Source: Colwellia sp. (GTDB lineage: Bacteria > Pseudomonadota > Gammaproteobacteria > Enterobacterales > Alteromonadaceae). From it: a stretch of 38,018 bases of DNA. The stretch's first letter is position 1. The number at the start of each line of letters is the position of its first letter. The translations under genes were made by a program, and so were the position numbers. Of this stretch, positions 36,697 to 38,018 are shown piece after piece. The DNA is taken from assembly GCA_022969175.1 (NCBI GenBank), contig JALJPB010000043.1:1-38018 (forward strand), in the 5' to 3' direction. The notes beneath the pieces were generated by a model. The model did not search any database and was not told where the DNA came from. It saw nothing but the letters and a program-made list of their open reading frames with translations.

Positions 36697-38018
36697 ATGC
36701 AAGAAGTAATAGAACAATTATTAGATTACCTAAAAGGAATTTGGATAAAACGACGCTATATAATGGTTTCTACGTGGCTTATTTGCCCCGTGTCATGGCT
36801 TTTTATCGCTCAGATGGATAATGTATACGAGTCTAATGCTCGGGTATATGCCGATACACAATCTATTTTAAGACCCTTATTAAGAGGATTAACCGTTGAA
36901 ACTAATCCTGATACACAAATTCGCTTAATGGTCAGAACATTGTTAAGTCGCCCCAACCTTGAACGTATTTCACGAATGACCGACTTGGATGTGCAAGCAA
37001 GTACACCTCTAGAATACGAAAGCTTAATTTCAAGGCTTAAAAACAATATAATTATCAAAAAAACAGGAGGTAGAAAAGAAAACATTTTCACTATCTCATT
37101 TGAAGACAAAAATCCTGAAACTGCCCGTAATGTAGTGCAATCAGCATTAACCGTATTTATTGAAAATACTTTAGGTGAAAATCGCGCCGACAGCGACTCT
37201 GCACAAAAATTTTTAACCACACAAATTAAAGAATATGAGAATAGGTTACTTTCGTCAGAGGCTCGGTTAACCGACTTCAAACAAAAATATAGTGATGTTC
37301 TTCCTAATCAGTACGGTGGATATTATCAAAAATTAACCAGTACTAGAGAACAACTAAAAGGAATTGAACTAGGTTTATTAGAAACAAAAACACAACTAAA
37401 ATCTGCAAAAAGTCAATTAACAAGAGCAACATCAAAATCTACACCAGGTTCAAACAGCGCTATTAAAGATAATAACTCTATTGAGACTATTTATGATAAT
37501 CGAATAATTGAACTTGAGACACACTTAGATTCTCTATCACTTAAATATACTGATAAACATCCTGATGTAAAAGAGGTTGAAAAACGTTTAGTTCATTTAA
37601 AGAAGCAACGTTCAACCGAAATAGCACAATACGTTTCTACTGACAGTGATGATGGCTCTACAGGGTCGCTATTAAATAAAAACCCCGTTCTTCAAGAAAT
37701 TCAAATTCAAGTGAATCAATTAGAAAATGTTGTTGCTTCATTTACTGTCCGAGCTAAGAATTACCAACAACAAGTAAAAGATCTCGAAAGTAAAATTCAT
37801 ATACTACCTGAAATAGAAGCAGAACTTGTTGCTCTAAATCGCGGCTACGATATTACTAAAGAGAAGTACGAGCAACTACTAAATCGAAAAGAAACAGCAG
37901 AATTAGCAAAACAAGCTGATGAAACTACAAACAAAATACAATTTAAAATCAATGACCCTCCTCGTGCATCAACCCTACCTATAGGCCCAAAACGATTATT
38001 ATTATTAATTGCTGCAAC
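36697..38018 (+). CDS. Wzz/GNVR-type chain-length determinant (XrtA-associated), 3' end missing
   Basis: The open frame begins at ATG 36697 (AGAGG 6 bases upstream) and continues past the window end. About 440 residues are visible. An N-terminal helix (YIMVSTWLICPVSWLFIAQM) is followed by a Wzz periplasmic region (NVYESNARVYADTQSILRPL). Long coiled-coil stretches follow (about 165-260 and 290-375), with LSLKYTDKHPDVKEVEKRL between them. PPRASTLPIGPKRLLLLI comes just before the end; it is the usual proline-rich motif preceding the second helix. Together this matches the XrtA chain-length family (TIGR03007). It controls polymer length with the Wzy-like enzyme and contacts the Wza-type exporter. 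No kinase domain is visible; a separate tyrosine kinase gene may follow outside the window. Confidence 0.93.
   Translation, partial: MQEVIEQLLDYLKGIWIKRRYIMVSTWLICPVSWLFIAQMDNVYESNARVYADTQSILRPLLRGLTVETNPDTQIRLMVRTLLSRPNLERISRMTDLDVQASTPLEYESLISRLKNNIIIKKTGGRKENIFTISFEDKNPETARNVVQSALTVFIENTLGENRADSDSAQKFLTTQIKEYENRLLSSEARLTDFKQKYSDVLPNQYGGYYQKLTSTREQLKGIELGLLETKTQLKSAKSQLTRATSKSTPGSNSAIKDNNSIETIYDNRIIELETHLDSLSLKYTDKHPDVKEVEKRLVHLKKQRSTEIAQYVSTDSDDGSTGSLLNKNPVLQEIQIQVNQLENVVASFTVRAKNYQQQVKDLESKIHILPEIEAELVALNRGYDITKEKYEQLLNRKETAELAKQADETTNKIQFKINDPPRASTLPIGPKRLLLLIAA

Noticed and set aside
36810..37280. 156-codon minus-strand open frame
   Set aside because: It overlaps the Wzz-type gene, which has the expected domain order and ribosome binding site; the antisense product resembles nothing.

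Overview
The window comes from an AT-rich Gram-negative bacterium, most likely a marine gammaproteobacterium of the Alteromonadales (Colwellia/Thalassotalea-like). The base composition, the outer-membrane Wza-type exporter and lipoproteins, and the exosortase/PEP-CTERM genes beside exopolysaccharide (EPS) genes suggest this. The taxon is an inference, not a match. The window is almost entirely one surface-polysaccharide locus. There are no rRNA or tRNA genes, no CRISPR array and no recognisable insertion sequence or phage gene. No gap between genes exceeds 300 bases.

Layout. Position 1-160 is the 5' end of an unidentified membrane protein gene on the minus strand. Positions 415-5856 hold the protein-sorting part: a PEP-CTERM surface protein with its own sigma-54 promoter and terminator, the TPR lipoprotein PrsT, and, divergently, an exosortase. 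The exosortase leads into rmlA-rmlC-rmlD-rmlB (5875-9318, dTDP-L-rhamnose) and a secreted protein of unknown function. A convergent lipoprotein, a membrane-anchored EEP-fold protein and an O-antigen ligase/polymerase follow (10536-14314). The ligase/polymerase gene carries an in-frame G9 tract.

Positions 14425-21096 (minus) encode a GT4, a sulfotransferase, an acyltransferase-3, a GT2, a Wzx-type flippase and a deacetylase-like protein. A lone plus-strand acetyltransferase-like gene sits at 21203-22126. Positions 22130-35705 (minus) form the main EPS block. In transcription order from 35705 it runs: PEP-CTERM-type initiating sugar transferase, manC, manB, GT4, GT4, hexapeptide acetyltransferase, GT2, a NodB-like uncharacterised protein, polysaccharide deacetylase, CelD/FemAB-like protein, GT4 and GNAT. 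Many of these genes overlap by 1-7 bases. Divergently, 35951-38018 carries the Wza-type export lipoprotein and the Wzz-type chain-length protein, which runs off the window.

How they work together (family knowledge plus inference). RmlABCD and ManBC supply dTDP-rhamnose and GDP-mannose. The WcaJ/EpsB-type transferase starts the repeat unit on undecaprenyl phosphate, and six glycosyltransferases extend it. Acetyltransferases, deacetylases and a sulfotransferase decorate it. The flippase, the Wzy/WaaL-like protein, Wzz and Wza flip, polymerise and export it. Exosortase and PrsT process PEP-CTERM proteins, which are expected to associate with this polysaccharide. The least understood parts are the secreted/lipoprotein pair (9456-11654), the EEP protein and the NodB-like protein at 26226.
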